Source: Parapristionchus giblindavisi (lineage: Eukaryota; Nematoda; Chromadorea; Rhabditida; Diplogasteridae). Taken from it: DNA of 64,000 bases. The position numbers were made by a program, and so were the translations under genes. Numbering within the stretch: the first letter of the stretch is position 1; every line of letters starts with the position of its first letter. The stretch lies in NCBI GenBank assembly GCA_943737045.1, contig CALSFV010000013.1, forward strand, positions 658,501 through 722,500, read 5' to 3'. The notes beneath the pieces are model-generated. The model was given only the letters and a program-made list of their open reading frames with translations, made no database searches and was not told the origin of the DNA. Shown here piece by piece: positions 45,340 to 56,339 of the stretch.

Positions 45340-47656
45340 ACTCGCACTATATTTTAAACTTCAAATTCCCCCCCCCCCTCCACTCGCCCTTTACATTTTA
45401 TATCTCTCAAAGATTGTTCGGTTTTGCTGAACTCGACGGAAACTGTTACGGGCATTGTGATTACCCTCGTCCTAAGGACACTACAGATTTTAATCCGGTC
45501 AATTTGTATAGTCTTAGTTTGCCGATTTTCAATTGCTACATACCCATGCTGTTCTTTCGTTTTCGGTATTACAAGTCATCTCTCTCTCTACACAGCCTTT
45601 TCCTCTCGCATTACCACTATTATAAATAATTTCATTCCACTACGAAAAGTTTGTAATAATAATAAAGCACTCTCCCCATCGTCTCTCAACCTCCTACGAC
45701 GATGCCGACGATTATATAGAAATAGACATTCTATTGGTATTGGCCCCTTTCTTCGTCTCAACAAACGGTTACGCCAATCCGTTGCTAAGACCCGTAGAAT
45801 ACGCGAACGATCCCTATTCCGCAATCCTAATTCCAAGAATTTTTTCAAATTCGCCAACGAACGTATCAAGGATGGGTCATCTTCAATTGGATCTTTAGTG
45901 AAAAGCAATGGTAATGTTCTCACGTCCGATGTAGATAAGGCCCAAGCCCTAGCCGATTATTTTAACGAGACCTTTAATCATACGATATACCCACTTGCCA
46001 CAAATGCGCCTTCTCATACTAATGAATCCATCGATTTTGCTTATTTCTCTGCCTCTCGAATAGAGAAAATAATAAGGAAATTACCAAACAGAATTTCTAC
46101 AACTCCAGACTTTATTCCATACTCATTTCTGCGCAAAACAGCAGCCCAAATCTCCATTCCGTTATCTATTCTCTTTCATCGTTTTCTTCTTTATTCTATG
46201 GTACCTACCTCCTGGCGCACGGCAATAGTTCGTCCAATATATAAAAGAAAGGGAGCAAAACACACAATAAGTAACTATCGTCCTATTTCATTAACAAGTG
46301 CATGTTGTAAGGTTATGGAAAGAATTATATGTCAAGATATTTCGCACTTCCTAAATGAAAATGACTTGTTGAGTAATTCACAGCATGGTTTTCGCTTGAA
46401 ACGTTCATGTAATACCTGTCTTCTAACTACTGTCAATCACTGGCACCGCCATCTTGATAGAAAAAGTTATATCACATGCGCATATATAGATTTTAGCAAA
46501 GCATTCGATACCATTCCAATAAATCTTCTGGTCCAAAAATGCGAACAATATGGAATACGGGGATGTCTCCTGAATTGGATTTCTTCCTTCCTCCAATCCC
46601 GATCACAATCCGTACAAGTTGGTCTTTCCCAATCCCGCCCATACAATACAGTTAGCGGTGTACCACAAGGTAGCTGCTTAGGCCCCCTGCTTTTCTCTCT
46701 TTTCATCAATGAACTACCTTCCCTACTCCCTAGAGGTGCATTTTGTTCTATTTATGCTGATGATATGAAAATTTACTCATTTGATGATCCGTCCATTATT
46801 CAACACTCATTGAACACTGTACATGAATGGAGCATGAATTTTGGTCTTTGCATGTCCAAAACAAAGTCCGTCGTCATGCATATTGGGGCCAATCATCCCG
46901 ATGTTGCTTTATATGTAGACAACGAAGTGCTTCCCGTGGTAAAAGAGTTTACAGATCTTGGTGTAACGTATAATAATAAGTTAGAGTTTCATAACCACAT
47001 TACAAATATCGTCAACAAGGCCAAAGCGCGATGCGCATACATTCATAGATCTTTTATGTCTCGCTCCATAAATGTTTATGCACGTCTTTTTCAGACTTAC
47101 GTCTTGCCTGTTCTGGAATACTGTAGCGAGCTGTGGAATCCCAATAGTGTCATGCTGAATGATCTAATTGAGTCCTGTCTGACCTCATATTCCAGGAGAG
47201 TCCTTGCGAAGTGCGGCATACCCTACACAAACTACGCCGAGGCACTCAATCTACTTAATCTCCGATCACTGAAACATCGTCGAACCTGTCTAGATCTTTC
47301 TTTTGTATTTAAAATTGTTCACGGATTCGTTGATGTCGTTTATAGGCAATTTTTCATTATTTCGAGTAATCTAAATCGTACTAGAGGTCATCCTATGAGA
47401 ATGTGTTGTAATAGATGTAATAGTAGTAGATATCTTTCATTCTTCTCCAATAGAATTGTTAATAGTTGGAATAATCTTGATACATTAATTGTAACTTCCC
47501 CCAATCCTATAGTTTTCATTAATCATATTAAAGCTGTAATCATGTAATTTAGCAGCTATCGTCGAATCTTATTCATTTCTAAAGTATCGCTTTGAGTTTA
47601 TCTTCTGTTCCTCTTTATATAAGAAGCGATAAATATATTATTATTATTATTATTAT
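45340..47656 (+). mobile_element. CR1/jockey-type LINE, 5'-truncated
   Basis: One long open frame for reverse transcriptase, about 90 bases of 3' sequence and a (TTA)n tail ending at about 47656. The tail joins directly to the dead S-gene exon 2 at 47657. The apurinic endonuclease is missing, as usual for 5'-truncated copies. The left edge is uncertain; sequence from 45395 has a relative at 38085. Confidence 0.85.
45424..47547 (+). CDS. Non-LTR retrotransposon reverse transcriptase (CR1/jockey-like)
   Basis: 707 codons from the first ATG. Motifs: IVRPIYKRKG 268-277 and SNYRPISL 283-290, QHGFR 320-324, AYIDFSKAFDTIP 353-365, SGVPQGSCLGPLLF 411-424, catalytic IYADD 443-447, then LEYCSELWNP in the thumb region. 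The frame is uninterrupted, so the copy is young. The first 60 or so residues are hydrophobic and unlike the family and probably belong to the degraded endonuclease-RT linker, so the true start is unknown. Copies itself by target-primed reverse transcription in the family; without endonuclease this copy is unlikely to move by itself. Confidence 0.85.
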   Translation: MLNSTETVTGIVITLVLRTLQILIRSICIVLVCRFSIATYPCCSFVFGITSHLSLYTAFSSRITTIINNFIPLRKVCNNNKALSPSSLNLLRRCRRLYRNRHSIGIGPFLRLNKRLRQSVAKTRRIRERSLFRNPNSKNFFKFANERIKDGSSSIGSLVKSNGNVLTSDVDKAQALADYFNETFNHTIYPLATNAPSHTNESIDFAYFSASRIEKIIRKLPNRISTTPDFIPYSFLRKTAAQISIPLSILFHRFLLYSMVPTSWRTAIVRPIYKRKGAKHTISNYRPISLTSACCKVMERIICQDISHFLNENDLLSNSQHGFRLKRSCNTCLLTTVNHWHRHLDRKSYITCAYIDFSKAFDTIPINLLVQKCEQYGIRGCLLNWISSFLQSRSQSVQVGLSQSRPYNTVSGVPQGSCLGPLLFSLFINELPSLLPRGAFCSIYADDMKIYSFDDPSIIQHSLNTVHEWSMNFGLCMSKTKSVVMHIGANHPDVALYVDNEVLPVVKEFTDLGVTYNNKLEFHNHITNIVNKAKARCAYIHRSFMSRSINVYARLFQTYVLPVLEYCSELWNPNSVMLNDLIESCLTSYSRRVLAKCGIPYTNYAEALNLLNLRSLKHRRTCLDLSFVFKIVHGFVDVVYRQFFIISSNLNRTRGHPMRMCCNRCNSSRYLSFFSNRIVNSWNNLDTLIVTSPNPIVFINHIKAVIM

Positions 47657-47849
47657 CATCCCGTCTTTTTCAATAGCTTCTCCAGTGTAATTATAGCTTT
47701 TGGGAACTTCTTCGGGTGGTATTTGCTTAATTGGAGGACACATGCACATCACTGAAAGAATTTTTGAAATTATAACGCTATATTCAATATTAAGAATAAC
47801 CTGTAGTAAAGAGCGCAGAAAGCCAGACGATATTTAAAAGAATACGCAT

Positions 47850-48135
47850 TTCTTCTAAAGTTCGATGCAAATAACGCTCCTTAAATATCCACTGTCGATT
47901 GGTGTAAAATATTAGAGATAAGGCGAAATTAGGAGAATGCAGATTGCAGAGACAATATTTATGGATAAATATGATATGGTGTGGGTGAGATGACACTATT
48001 GAATTCACAGCGAATATTTCCATTTTTATCAAAAATCATTCTCCACGTTTCTGTTATTGCAGAAGAAAAACGATTGATCCATACAATATCATGCGATCTA
48101 CTACATTTTATAGCTAATAAGATATAAGCAATGGC
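47850..48135 (-). promoter_or_regulatory. Promoter and upstream region of the LINE-broken S gene
   Basis: TATTTAA at 47881-47887 and AGATAAG at 47916-47922; a further 200 bases match 40480-40690. The promoter is intact although the gene is dead. Confidence 0.6.
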
Positions 48136-48282
48136 GTACAAAACACTTTGAAAGGAGTATGATGCTTCATGAAGTTTTTGAAGTTTATTTTTCCTGTCTC
48201 TTTCGACATTTCTATTTCATATTCTATTTTACATTTAAAAATGTGTATTGTAAACATCGTTCTTCAAAATTTGTAAGCTGCG

Positions 48283-48346
48283 CACCCGGGTGGGTTCGAA
48301 CCTCCTACCCTTCCGTTAACAGCCGAACGCGCTGCCGAGTTTTCAG
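48283..48346 (-). other. tRNA-Asn-like 3' fragment
   Basis: The minus strand reads AGCGCGTTCGGCTGTTAACG and GGAGGTTCGAACCCACC, the 3' two thirds of tRNA-Asn (GTT). The 5' part is replaced. A matching relic lies at 60137-60196 at the same place relative to the second A gene. Confidence 0.6.
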
Positions 48347-48870
48347 ACTGAAATGTGTGCCACAAAGTGAAGCTGAACTGTCTCAATTTCAGCGAATTGA
48401 AATCAAACATTTTTATCTGACAGATAATGGACAAATACATATTAATATTAAAGATCTGTGCTTTGATCCGCAAAAGATCAAAGATCATTCCAACGATCAG
48501 CAGAAACCGCATGTTTTTGCACATTCCCTCTTGAGTTCATCAGCGTACGCAGGATGTGTGCAAAGATTGGCGCGTAGTGGACAATCGGAGACGCCAGAGA
48601 ATGGGTTGATGCGATCGGAACAATCTATAGTGATATACGTTAGAGTGATATTAAAGGGAAACCCAGAGCTAATTTGAAACTCTCCACTCTGGACACACTC
48701 TCTAACTTTCTTTGACTCTTCGAGAGAGCGTGACCAAGACTGAGAGTAAAATTAGTCCGGATGCTCCTTTAACATATAAATAAATTTTGACTTTATTTGT
48801 GAATAGGCAATTCCTTCAGGAACATATTCCTTCTGATTTGTAATTAACAGGAGCTGTATTGATTAATAAA

Positions 48871-50234
48871 TTATTTACTTGTAGTTGGAGTTCGCGTTGT
48901 TGTGGTCGTAGTTGTGAAATGTGTCGTTGTGTCCACAAACTCTTCAGTTTCTTCGATATCTACTGTAGAAGAGTCTACTGTGGATGATCCGAGTTTACTT
49001 GTAGTTGTAGTTTGTGTTCTTGTGGTCGTAGAGGTGAAAGGTGTTGTTGTGTCCACAAACTCTTCGATTTCTTCGATATCTACTGTAGAAGAGTCTACTG
49101 TGGATGATCCGAGTTTACTTGTAGTTGTAGGTTGTGTTCTTGTGGTCGTAGAGGTGAGAGGTGTCGTTGTGTCCACAAACTCTTCAATTTCGTCGATATC
49201 TACTGTAGAAGAATAGTCTGTAGATGATTCGAGTCCTTCCTCTTGTGGCTGCAAAAGCCTCGTTTTAATATAGAATGTGACTTTATTCATATTAAGCGGG
49301 TTTAAAAGTAAAATACAATAATAAAATACAACATGCCGTTGTCTCGAAACTTGAGCTTGCGCTTTGCGCAATGCCAAAATATAATATGCCGTTATTTGTT
49401 TTTTTTATAATGAATTTTTGTGCGAATATTGATCAGTCGATAAGTTTTCTTTTCTGATAGATGAAAAAGATTAAATTATTTATATATTTATTTAAGTATT
49501 TATAATTCATTAATTACCTGACAGCATCCATCGAATCCATCATCTGCATCCGCACTTGCCGCGCACTTTTCCGTCAGTGCCGCGCAGTCTTCCGTAGTAC
49601 TAGTGACATTGCAAGCTGCAGAACTATGGAATTAGTGGACTTTTGCATTAGACAGAGTTGAATATTGTATAAACCACAATATAAGCAAAGCCACTTTTGA
49701 GTTTCATTGATTTATTTATATTTCATATGATACATGCTGACCAAAAGTTATTGCGACTGTTTTTTTTGAACACGCAGTTGCGGGGGCGAGCTTATGAGGT
49801 GAATTACTTCCATAATTATGATTAATAATGTTTCTTGTTACTTCATTTCATTTTTCAATTGGTTAATTTTGATGAAAATGGTATGTTGATTTCTCAAAGT
49901 CGCTATTTATCGCGAGATCAGTGAAGCTGTCATCATGCCTGTGTAGCAGCTCACATCAACAAAATGGTTCAGGGATAGTGAGGGACTCAACTATAATAAG
50001 TTAGCGAAGAGGAATGAATGATCGAAATGTGAGACAATTTGTATTAATGTTTGAAATACGCGAGATAAAATTTGTACGTTGATTGATTCAATTTTTGAAA
50101 ATTTACTACGTTTTTTCGGCAATATTTTCTGATCACTCTGTAGAAAGAACAACCTTACCCTTTTGTTTATCCGGACATAACGATGATACGAGAGTGAAAT
50201 ATAACGACAGCAAAACGATCCAATGAATGAACAT
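48871..50234 (-). CDS. Family A secreted six-cysteine, Thr-rich repeat protein
   Basis: Three exons: 50159-50234, 49518-49615, 48871-49248 (552 bases, 183 residues), GT/AG junctions, phases 1 and 0. Residues 1-19 are a signal peptide (MFIHWIVLLSLYFTLVSS). Cysteines at 20, 27, 36, 43, 56 and 57 form a compact six-Cys region with an N-linked site (NVT). The tail is acidic and Thr-rich: a 40-residue unit (TVDIDEIEEFVDTTTP then a TTTRTQPTTTSK block) occurs three times, coded by exact 120-base repeats. The 5' side has TTTCAG then AA then ATG, the expected trans-splice position. It is a paralogue of 60754-61632 with identical intron positions. I do not recognise a named family; a secreted or surface mucin-like role is inference. 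Confidence 0.8.
48893..49250. repeat. 120-bp coding tandem repeat
   Basis: Three copies with period 120 (for example GTGTCCACAAACTCTTC at 48928, 49048, 49168). In frame, so each adds 40 residues to the A protein. The paralogue at 60754 has only one unit. Confidence 0.9.
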
Positions 50235-50560
50235 TTCTGAAAGGAACAAAAAAATTAAAATATATGCGGGCAATTACTCGAGACATCATGGGATCCCACT
50301 CTAAATTGTATCCCTAATCGAGAGAAATGAGTCTTTATTTTATACGAGTAGCGAATATTATTCAGAATGTGGGCGGAGTTTTATGGTGTATGAGTGAAGC
50401 TGATCAATCCAAAACTACAGTTATCGTACATCATACAGTTTTCAAATTTGGCGAACAAAATCACGAAAACATTCCAGTTTTCACACTAAATTATAGCATT
50501 TTACTGAATTTTGTAGAAATAGATTGCAGTTATTCATTTAATGATTTTCAAAATTACGTT
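50235..50560 (-). promoter_or_regulatory. Conserved upstream region of the first A gene
   Basis: About 200 bases starting 70 bases before the start codon match the region upstream of the second A gene (61800-61985): CTCGATT, AGCTTCACYYATACACC, CTCCGCCCACAT, ATCCAAAACTA on the complementary strand. Conservation of sequence with broken frames points to promoter or untranslated sequence, not coding. Confidence 0.5.
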
Positions 50561-50569
50561 AATTCAAAC

Positions 50570-50840
50570 CTAAAATTTGTTTTGTGACTAACCACGGAGT
50601 AACTATATACTCTGGTTGATTGATCCATCTACATCAGGGATCTTCATTTTTGGTTTTTCGATTTTTCGATAATTTCTCGAAAACCTTTTCGGCGAAAATT
50701 TTTTCGAAAAAAAAATCGAAAAAATCGAAAAATGCATTTGCAAAAAGTACAAAATTTCAAAAATTTATCACATTTAAAGAAAAATTTAAATTTGGAAACC
50801 AATATTAGAATTTCACTTGAGCAAAAAATATGTATTTTAT
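50570..50840. repeat. Dispersed repeat plus low-complexity tract
   Basis: Starts as the TGTGACTAACC repeat (see 40836-40960), then TTTCGA-rich inverted simple sequence at 50650-50730. No gene. Confidence 0.45.
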
Positions 50841-52308
50841 CATTTAAGACACCGGCTCAGTGAGATTCCAGGAAGTGTCGACTCTGGTATTTTCAAACTA
50901 GTAGTTTACTTATCATTCCCACTAGCCGTAGACTTGCAAGTCTACGGCTAGTTAAACGTAAGTTTACTAGAATTGGTGTATAATACGGTAATGCATTTCG
51001 TCAAATGTTCTTTCACTAGTAGTAAACTAACAGGAAACTGCTAGTCTGTGACGTCACGTAAGTAAACTACTAGTTTGGAAATACCAGAGGACCTCGCCGA
51101 TTAGGGCCAAAAAAATTTTTATGGATACCCCATGGGCCCCCATCACAAAATGGGTATTCATTTGGGCTGGTTCCTTGAAACACAGATGTGGCGGGATTTC
51201 GAAATTTGAAAACTCGTTTTTACCAACATAAAAAATGGAGCGACCTAGGACCAATGTTGGTGTCGACTAATTATAAGTATAAATACCACGCTGATCTCTG
51301 ATCTCGGCACTAGAGAATAGGTTATTGAGGCTTCCCCGATCATTTTCACCTTCCTGCTTTCCCATTGTCTATTCTCCCCATTCTATTTCCTTGTGCAAAT
51401 CTTCTACATTTATATCGTTTTTACTTGTTGATACATCTTCGCGATGTATGATAAATAAAATAAAATAAATAAATAGTATATTGAAGATCTTTTCGAGTAG
51501 AACAACTTTCATGTTTAGCATTTTGTTTGAAACTCATGTGCAAGAGAAATACATGAGTTGTCTTTATTCACAGCGTTTTTCAGACAAGGTTGAGTAAAAC
51601 AATAGTAAAATATTTTTGTGCACAAAATGCTTTCGCATATATTGTAGAACTCAAAAATCCATACATAGTTTGTTGTTTCACGAAAAATATTTAGTCCCAT
51701 ATGCTGAAAAATAAGAACTCGAAAGTGGTCTTGAAAAAAAGTTGTCGGATCCTTGCCACTCATTTTAAAGTACTCTTCGAGTACGTCATTTCTCATGTTG
51801 GTCGTTTACAATGAAAGTCATTTGTTCTCAAGATACAAGCAATCGAAATGATTTGGATCAAATAAAATTTAATTCATGTATTTCTCTTGTACATGAGTTT
51901 CAGACAAAACGTTCAACATAAAAGTTGTTCTACTCGACGACCTCTTCAACATGAGTACAAACATGAGGGGTTTTTGAAAGCAAAAATATTTTCGGAGGTA
52001 AAAAATCAGTTTGCGATCGGATCTCCGGACCGTCGTACGTATAACCAGTTTTTGTTGTCTATTTATACTTATAATTAATCGACACTAAAATTGGTCCTAA
52101 GTCGTTCCATTTTTTTGGTGAAAATCGAGTTTTCGAATTTCGAAAACCCGCTACATCTGTGTTTCAAGGAACCAGCCCAAATGAATACCCATTTTGTGAT
52201 GGGGGCCATGGAGATATCCATTAAAAAACTTTGAGCCAAATCGGCGGGGTCGATGTCCGGGGTCACTGGCTCAACCGTCGAATCTTACTGAGCCGGTGTC
52301 TTAAGCAA
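50840..52308. repeat. Foldback, arms about 450 bp, with a LINE tail in its loop
   Basis: TTTAAGACACCGGCTCAGTG at 50842 and its complement ending near 52305 bound the element; GGGCTGGTTCCTTGAAACAC at 51164 recurs inverted at 52154. The centre (51500-51960) is a second inverted repeat, and the segment 51285-51475 is an inserted LINE 3' end. No transposase. Confidence 0.85.
51285..51475 (+). mobile_element. LINE 3' end, 5'-truncated
   Basis: Second copy of the sequence at 12590-12805, ending in (AAATA)n, inserted in the left arm of the foldback. Confidence 0.6.
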
Positions 52309-52564
52309 ATTCAATTAAGAATAACACAGTTGCAATACTTGTGTTTCATTATAAAGATAATAAAATATTACGCTTAGGTGTTTTTGAAAGAGAAAACATC
52401 GCTTAAATATTTTTTTTCGAATTATTCTGTAATACTCGTTGTTTCTATAAGTCAACAATCTACTAAAGAGTGTTTACTATTTGACTAATGCAATTCGAAT
52501 AACAAACCGGATGAATCAATTGTTGATTCATCTGGGAGTTTGGTACGTTTAGGATATTATACCC

Positions 52565-53690
52565 GATAATGAATCATATCACGCCTGTCACGAGAGAATT
52601 GAGCTAAATTTACAATTTATGGGAATATAGCGAAAATGGTGAAATGAGTTAGGACCATTTTTGGGCATCTCTAGGCATGCCCTACCAGCCCCCAAAGTCT
52701 CATTATGCAATTTTCATTTTGGGGCTTAATACACCGATTCGGTAAAATGGAGTAAACTTTGAGCACGAATTTCTCGCTTCTGGTTTGTTTTAGGGAAAAG
52801 TGTCAAGCTCTGTCGATCTAAACAAACCAGAGGTCATAAAAATGTCTCAGAACAGAGCTTCACTTAGAAGCAAATAACTCAAAAATTTAGGAAAAGGAGG
52901 TGCTCTTCTTCCAGTATGTTATTAAGTTTTTCATGCGCTTTCGAATGAGTGGCTTGCGAAAAAAATACGTTAATGCGTTCGCATGGTTCATCCCCTTGGA
53001 AATTTCCTGATGATTTGAAGTCATTTTCGCTACCCCCACAATCTCTCGTTTGACACACTCTCTTGCCCATTCCTTTTCATTCCATTGTACACAGCACGGT
53101 CTCGAGCGCGCGGCGCGGAATGAAGCATATCATTTTCTCCCTTTCTCTTCCCTCTATTTCTTTCACTCTCCGGCGAGAGAGTGTGTGAAACGAGAGATTG
53201 TGGGTGTCCGAAAATCACTTCAAATCATCTGTAAATTTCCAAGGGGAAGAACCATACGAACGCATTAACGTATTTTTTCGCAAGCCCCTCATTCGAAAGC
53301 GCATGCAAAACTTAATAACATACTGGAAGAAGAGCGCCTCTTTTTCCTAAATTTTTGAGTTGTTTGCTTCTAAGTGTCGCTCTGTTCTGAGACATTTTCT
53401 TGACCTCTGGTTTGTTTAGATCGATAGAACTCAAAAAGAGAACGGGGGTCATTCTTGTGATACTTTTTCGCTAAAACGCACCAGAAGCGAGAAATTCGTG
53501 CTCAAAGTTTGGACTCCATTTTACCGAACCGGTGTATTGAGCCCCAAAATGAAAATTGCACGATGAGACTTTGGGGGCTGGTAGGGCATGCCTAGAGATG
53601 TCCAAAAATGATCCTAACTCATTTCACCACTTTTTCTTCATTCCCACTCTCAATTCTCTCGTGACAGATATATTGTAGAATATGTGATTC
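52565..53690. repeat. Foldback, arms about 490 bp
   Basis: 52580-53060 recurs inverted at about 53170-53680 (GGCATGCCCTACCAGCCCCC at 52672 and its complement at 53572). The loop end has a CACACTCTC/GAGAGTGTG hairpin. No coding capacity. Confidence 0.9.
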
Positions 53691-53894
53691 ATTATACGGT
53701 ATAATAATTTTATCACAATTCATGCGCACGAAATTAGATACGTAACGATATTACGATTGAAAAAAATTGAAATAAAATATATCCTCAAAAGTTTGAAACT
53801 CCCCGTACATGCTTCTCATGTGTGCTAACAGCCCCCGAGGCTATTAGAATGCCCAGAGAAAAAGTTGCAAAAGATATGTTTTTTTTCATAGACG

Positions 53895-54115
53895 AAAATG
53901 GATGTGGGTCAAGAGATTTCGTGCTATAATCGATGGAGTCTAAAAGTGCTCGAATGGACTCTGTATGGAAATAGAAAGCCGGCCAAGGGATGGACAGACG
54001 ACGACGTCAATATCGCTGGTCCTCAATTCATGCAACTTGAAATACACCATCGGACTCCTTGGAGAACCCTAATGACGATCCAGATAGAATACCACGGAAT
54101 TGCGTTTTTTTTTTA
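53895..54115 (+). pseudogene. RTE-type LINE tail fragment
   Basis: The plus strand reads VLEWTLYGNRKPAKGWTDDD, then IAGPQFMQL and PWRTLMTIQ, a decayed version of the RTE tail seen at 1780-1930. No tail repeat left. Confidence 0.6.
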
Positions 54116-54284
54116 ATTGAAAAAAACTGCAGATCACGTGATAACAATTCGACCGAGCTGTTAACACGTGCTACATTGAAATGTCTCTGATGATACTTGC
54201 AATGGTAAAATTTTCAAAAGAAAAAGGGTTTGGTCTAAGTTTCATGAATCTGACAGAGAATTTAGGATGTTGGCAGTTTAAAAA

Positions 54285-54405
54285 TTTGTTTTGTGGCTAA
54301 CCGAGGGGTGACTAATTGCAAAACATGACAGTCACACTCTTCTTGATTGACACATCTACATCGTATATTTGCAGCTGCAAACACAGTTAAACTTTCTTTC
54401 ATTCT
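54285..54405. repeat. Dispersed repeat (TGTGGCTAACC family)
   Basis: Matches 40836-40960 and 62845-62945 (CTTGATTGACACATCTACA, GCAGCTGCAAAC). Confidence 0.6.
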
Positions 54406-54524
54406 GCCTACCTCCAATGTGAGATGGCCTATGAATCGACAATTGATTCATCCGGTTTGTTATTCGAATTTCATTAGTCACATAGTAAACAATCTTTAGC
54501 AAATTGTTGATTGTTCAAGCATGA

Positions 54525-55500
54525 TGGGGTGGTCGAATAGAGATGAAACCAGCAGTTCTTCTCAAATCGTACGTATTCTCAATTTCAACTGACATTGAAT
54601 AAAATGAGCTTATGCTCTTCGTTAAAGAAGGAGACCCTTGAGTTGGCATGACGTAACGATTAACATGGGATAGAATGTAAATATTGTATGGAAATTTGCG
54701 TAAGCGACAATGTGAAGGTGAGAGAGTCAAGTATGCAATTCGGATAGGCACTCTACTTGCCTGACAAGGGAACCACTTAACCATACCCCATTTTTCTCTA
54801 ATTTTGATATCCTGGCGTAAATCTACATGAAAAAAGGTTTCTAAAAAGTTATGCCAAAAGTCCCACATTCGCGTTTTAAGGCCTTTTTCAGGCCTCTGAA
54901 AAGAGCATTTTTAGGCCTTTTGGGACTGTTTGTACATTTTTGGACCTTTTTGTTTCTTTTTGGTTCTTGTTTTTCCCTATTTATGACCATTTTTGGATAT
55001 TTTTGGCTTGGCATTTTGGCATTTTTTGGCCTCATTTTGGGCAAATCCAGTGCATTTTCAGAGGCCTGAAAAGGCCTTAAAACGCCAATGTGGGACTTTT
55101 GGCATAACTTTTTAGAAACCTTTTTTCATGTAGATTTACGCCAGGATATCAAAATTAGAGAAAAATGGGGTATGGTTAAGTGGTTCCCTTGTGAGAAGTT
55201 GTAGTTTCAATGCGCATAACAAGCTTCAAACATATCATCACGCAATATGAAATATGTCTTTCGGTTCGTGTGATAAATTTCTATCATTCTACCCGAACAG
55301 TCTTGTTACGAAAAAACTCGAGGTTCTCGAGGGTCGAGGGTCGAGGGACTCGAGGATCTTTAAGATATTCTCCGACATAAACCGACTGTGAAATTTGGTC
55401 CATGTTCATTTGTTTACATGTATATTAATGATAAAATATAGGTCCAAATAAATGATTTAGTGAGAATCACGCGTGTCACGTAAGAATCGAGACAAAATCG
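54525..55500 (-). other. 3' flank of the second dead S gene, with insertions
   Basis: 54525-54620 and 55385-55470 match the downstream flanks of the other S genes (AGCAGTTCTTCTCAAA, CGTATTCTCAATTTCAAC, TGTTCATTTGTTTACATG, ATAGGTCCAAATAAATGATT). They are split by a MITE of the TTAAAGAAGG type beginning near 54622, itself split by the foldback 54765-55191. Confidence 0.55.
54765..55191. mobile_element. Small CAAGGG foldback with TGA duplication
   Basis: CAAGGGAACCACTTAACCAT and its complement form the ends, flanked by TGA at 54762-54764 and 55192-55194. Arms about 150 bases. The frame at 54851-55069 is low-complexity loop sequence. Confidence 0.85.
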
Positions 55501-56335
55501 AGGGATGACCGGACAAAATATAACCCCCATCATATTGACTATTTATGGATAGCCCTGACAGTGCCGGAGAAGATAGCGTTTCGATTTTTTTTCTAAGATC
55601 AATTTTGACGAAGATAGACGCCGTTGACTGTCAGAATTTGTGGAAAAGTCGTGACTTTCACCCACAATAGCTCGCTTTGGAGTGGGAATAGCGAAAATAT
55701 CATACAGACATAAATTGTAGAAAATCCTCAGGAGAATCGAAATAACACAAGCGAGAATTACGAAATCGATTTTTCATCAATTTCTGTGGCGGGAAGCTGA
55801 CGTTTGCACCACAAATCGATTGTACACTTTTTTATTGGTTCAGATGTAAGATATTGTGAAGACGCATCGATTGATATATACTTTATGGGGTCAAATTGTG
55901 CCCGCGATATGAGTTTTTCCCAAAAAACGTGTCGGAAATCTCGGACTTTTCTGGCTCAAGAGATAGAAGGGTCATTTTGATCTACCCACTCGCCTCTCGC
56001 TGATCACTGATATTTCTTGGTATTTCTGTGCATTGAACCCGAAAAAGCGTAGAAATTAATGATAATCATAATTACAATCTAATTCAACGAATGAATTACT
56101 ATTTAAACAATGGAAACATGAACAAGCTAACAATCTATCTATCAAAGATGGAGTCAATTCCGGCCGTGATAGTCTCTCGAAGGAAACCACCCTCATCCCG
56201 ATTATTATTCATTTTTTCATCAAAGTCGTCTTCATCCTCTTCCTCATTCTCCCCTTCAAAGACGTCATCTTCCATCACCGATTCCTACTCCGACTCGTTT
56301 CTTCTCCTGTTGCAAGTGTTTATCGTAGTGGAAGA
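55500..56335. other. No gene recognised
   Basis: No S or A exon, no tRNA and no recognised repeat apart from a Ser-codon-like (TCA/TCT)-rich tract at 56200-56290. This is where the missing exons 3-6 of the S gene at 56340-57547 should be. Confidence 0.4.
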
Positions 56336-56339
56336 ACTG

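Larger units (their letters stand above)
42827..47849 (-). pseudogene. Family S gene killed by a LINE insertion and two stops
   Basis: Exons align to the intact S gene one by one: 47801-47849 (MRILLNIVWLSALFTT), 47657-47751 (VMCMCPPIKQIPPEEV, then cut off), 43389-43441 (FSYNVIKCAKN), 43189-43231 (WVDDYTKEVLPDFK), 43096-43123 (AACVEYVSL) and 42827-43053 (second module, NNSCPTGEQV, SDVIAC, IITCIPKDEC). Exon lengths 49, 53, 43, 28 and 227 match. It is dead three ways: the CR1-like LINE (to 47656) replaces the rest of exon 2, the exon 3/4 junction makes TAA, and TAA at 43034-43036 interrupts the last exon. The rest of exon 2 was not found. Confidence 0.8.

Noticed and set aside
45424..45640. Extra N-terminal domain of the LINE protein
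   Set aside because: The first 60-70 residues are hydrophobic and unlike CR1 or jockey proteins; more likely decayed endonuclease-linker sequence read from a chance ATG.
48159..48677. 172-codon plus-strand frame
   Set aside because: It overlaps the tRNA-Asn relic and the 3' flank of the A gene; the homologous stretch at 60130-60520 has no conserved frame.
51515..52266. Small genes in the 50840-52308 region
   Set aside because: They lie in inverted arms and appear on both strands as mirror copies.
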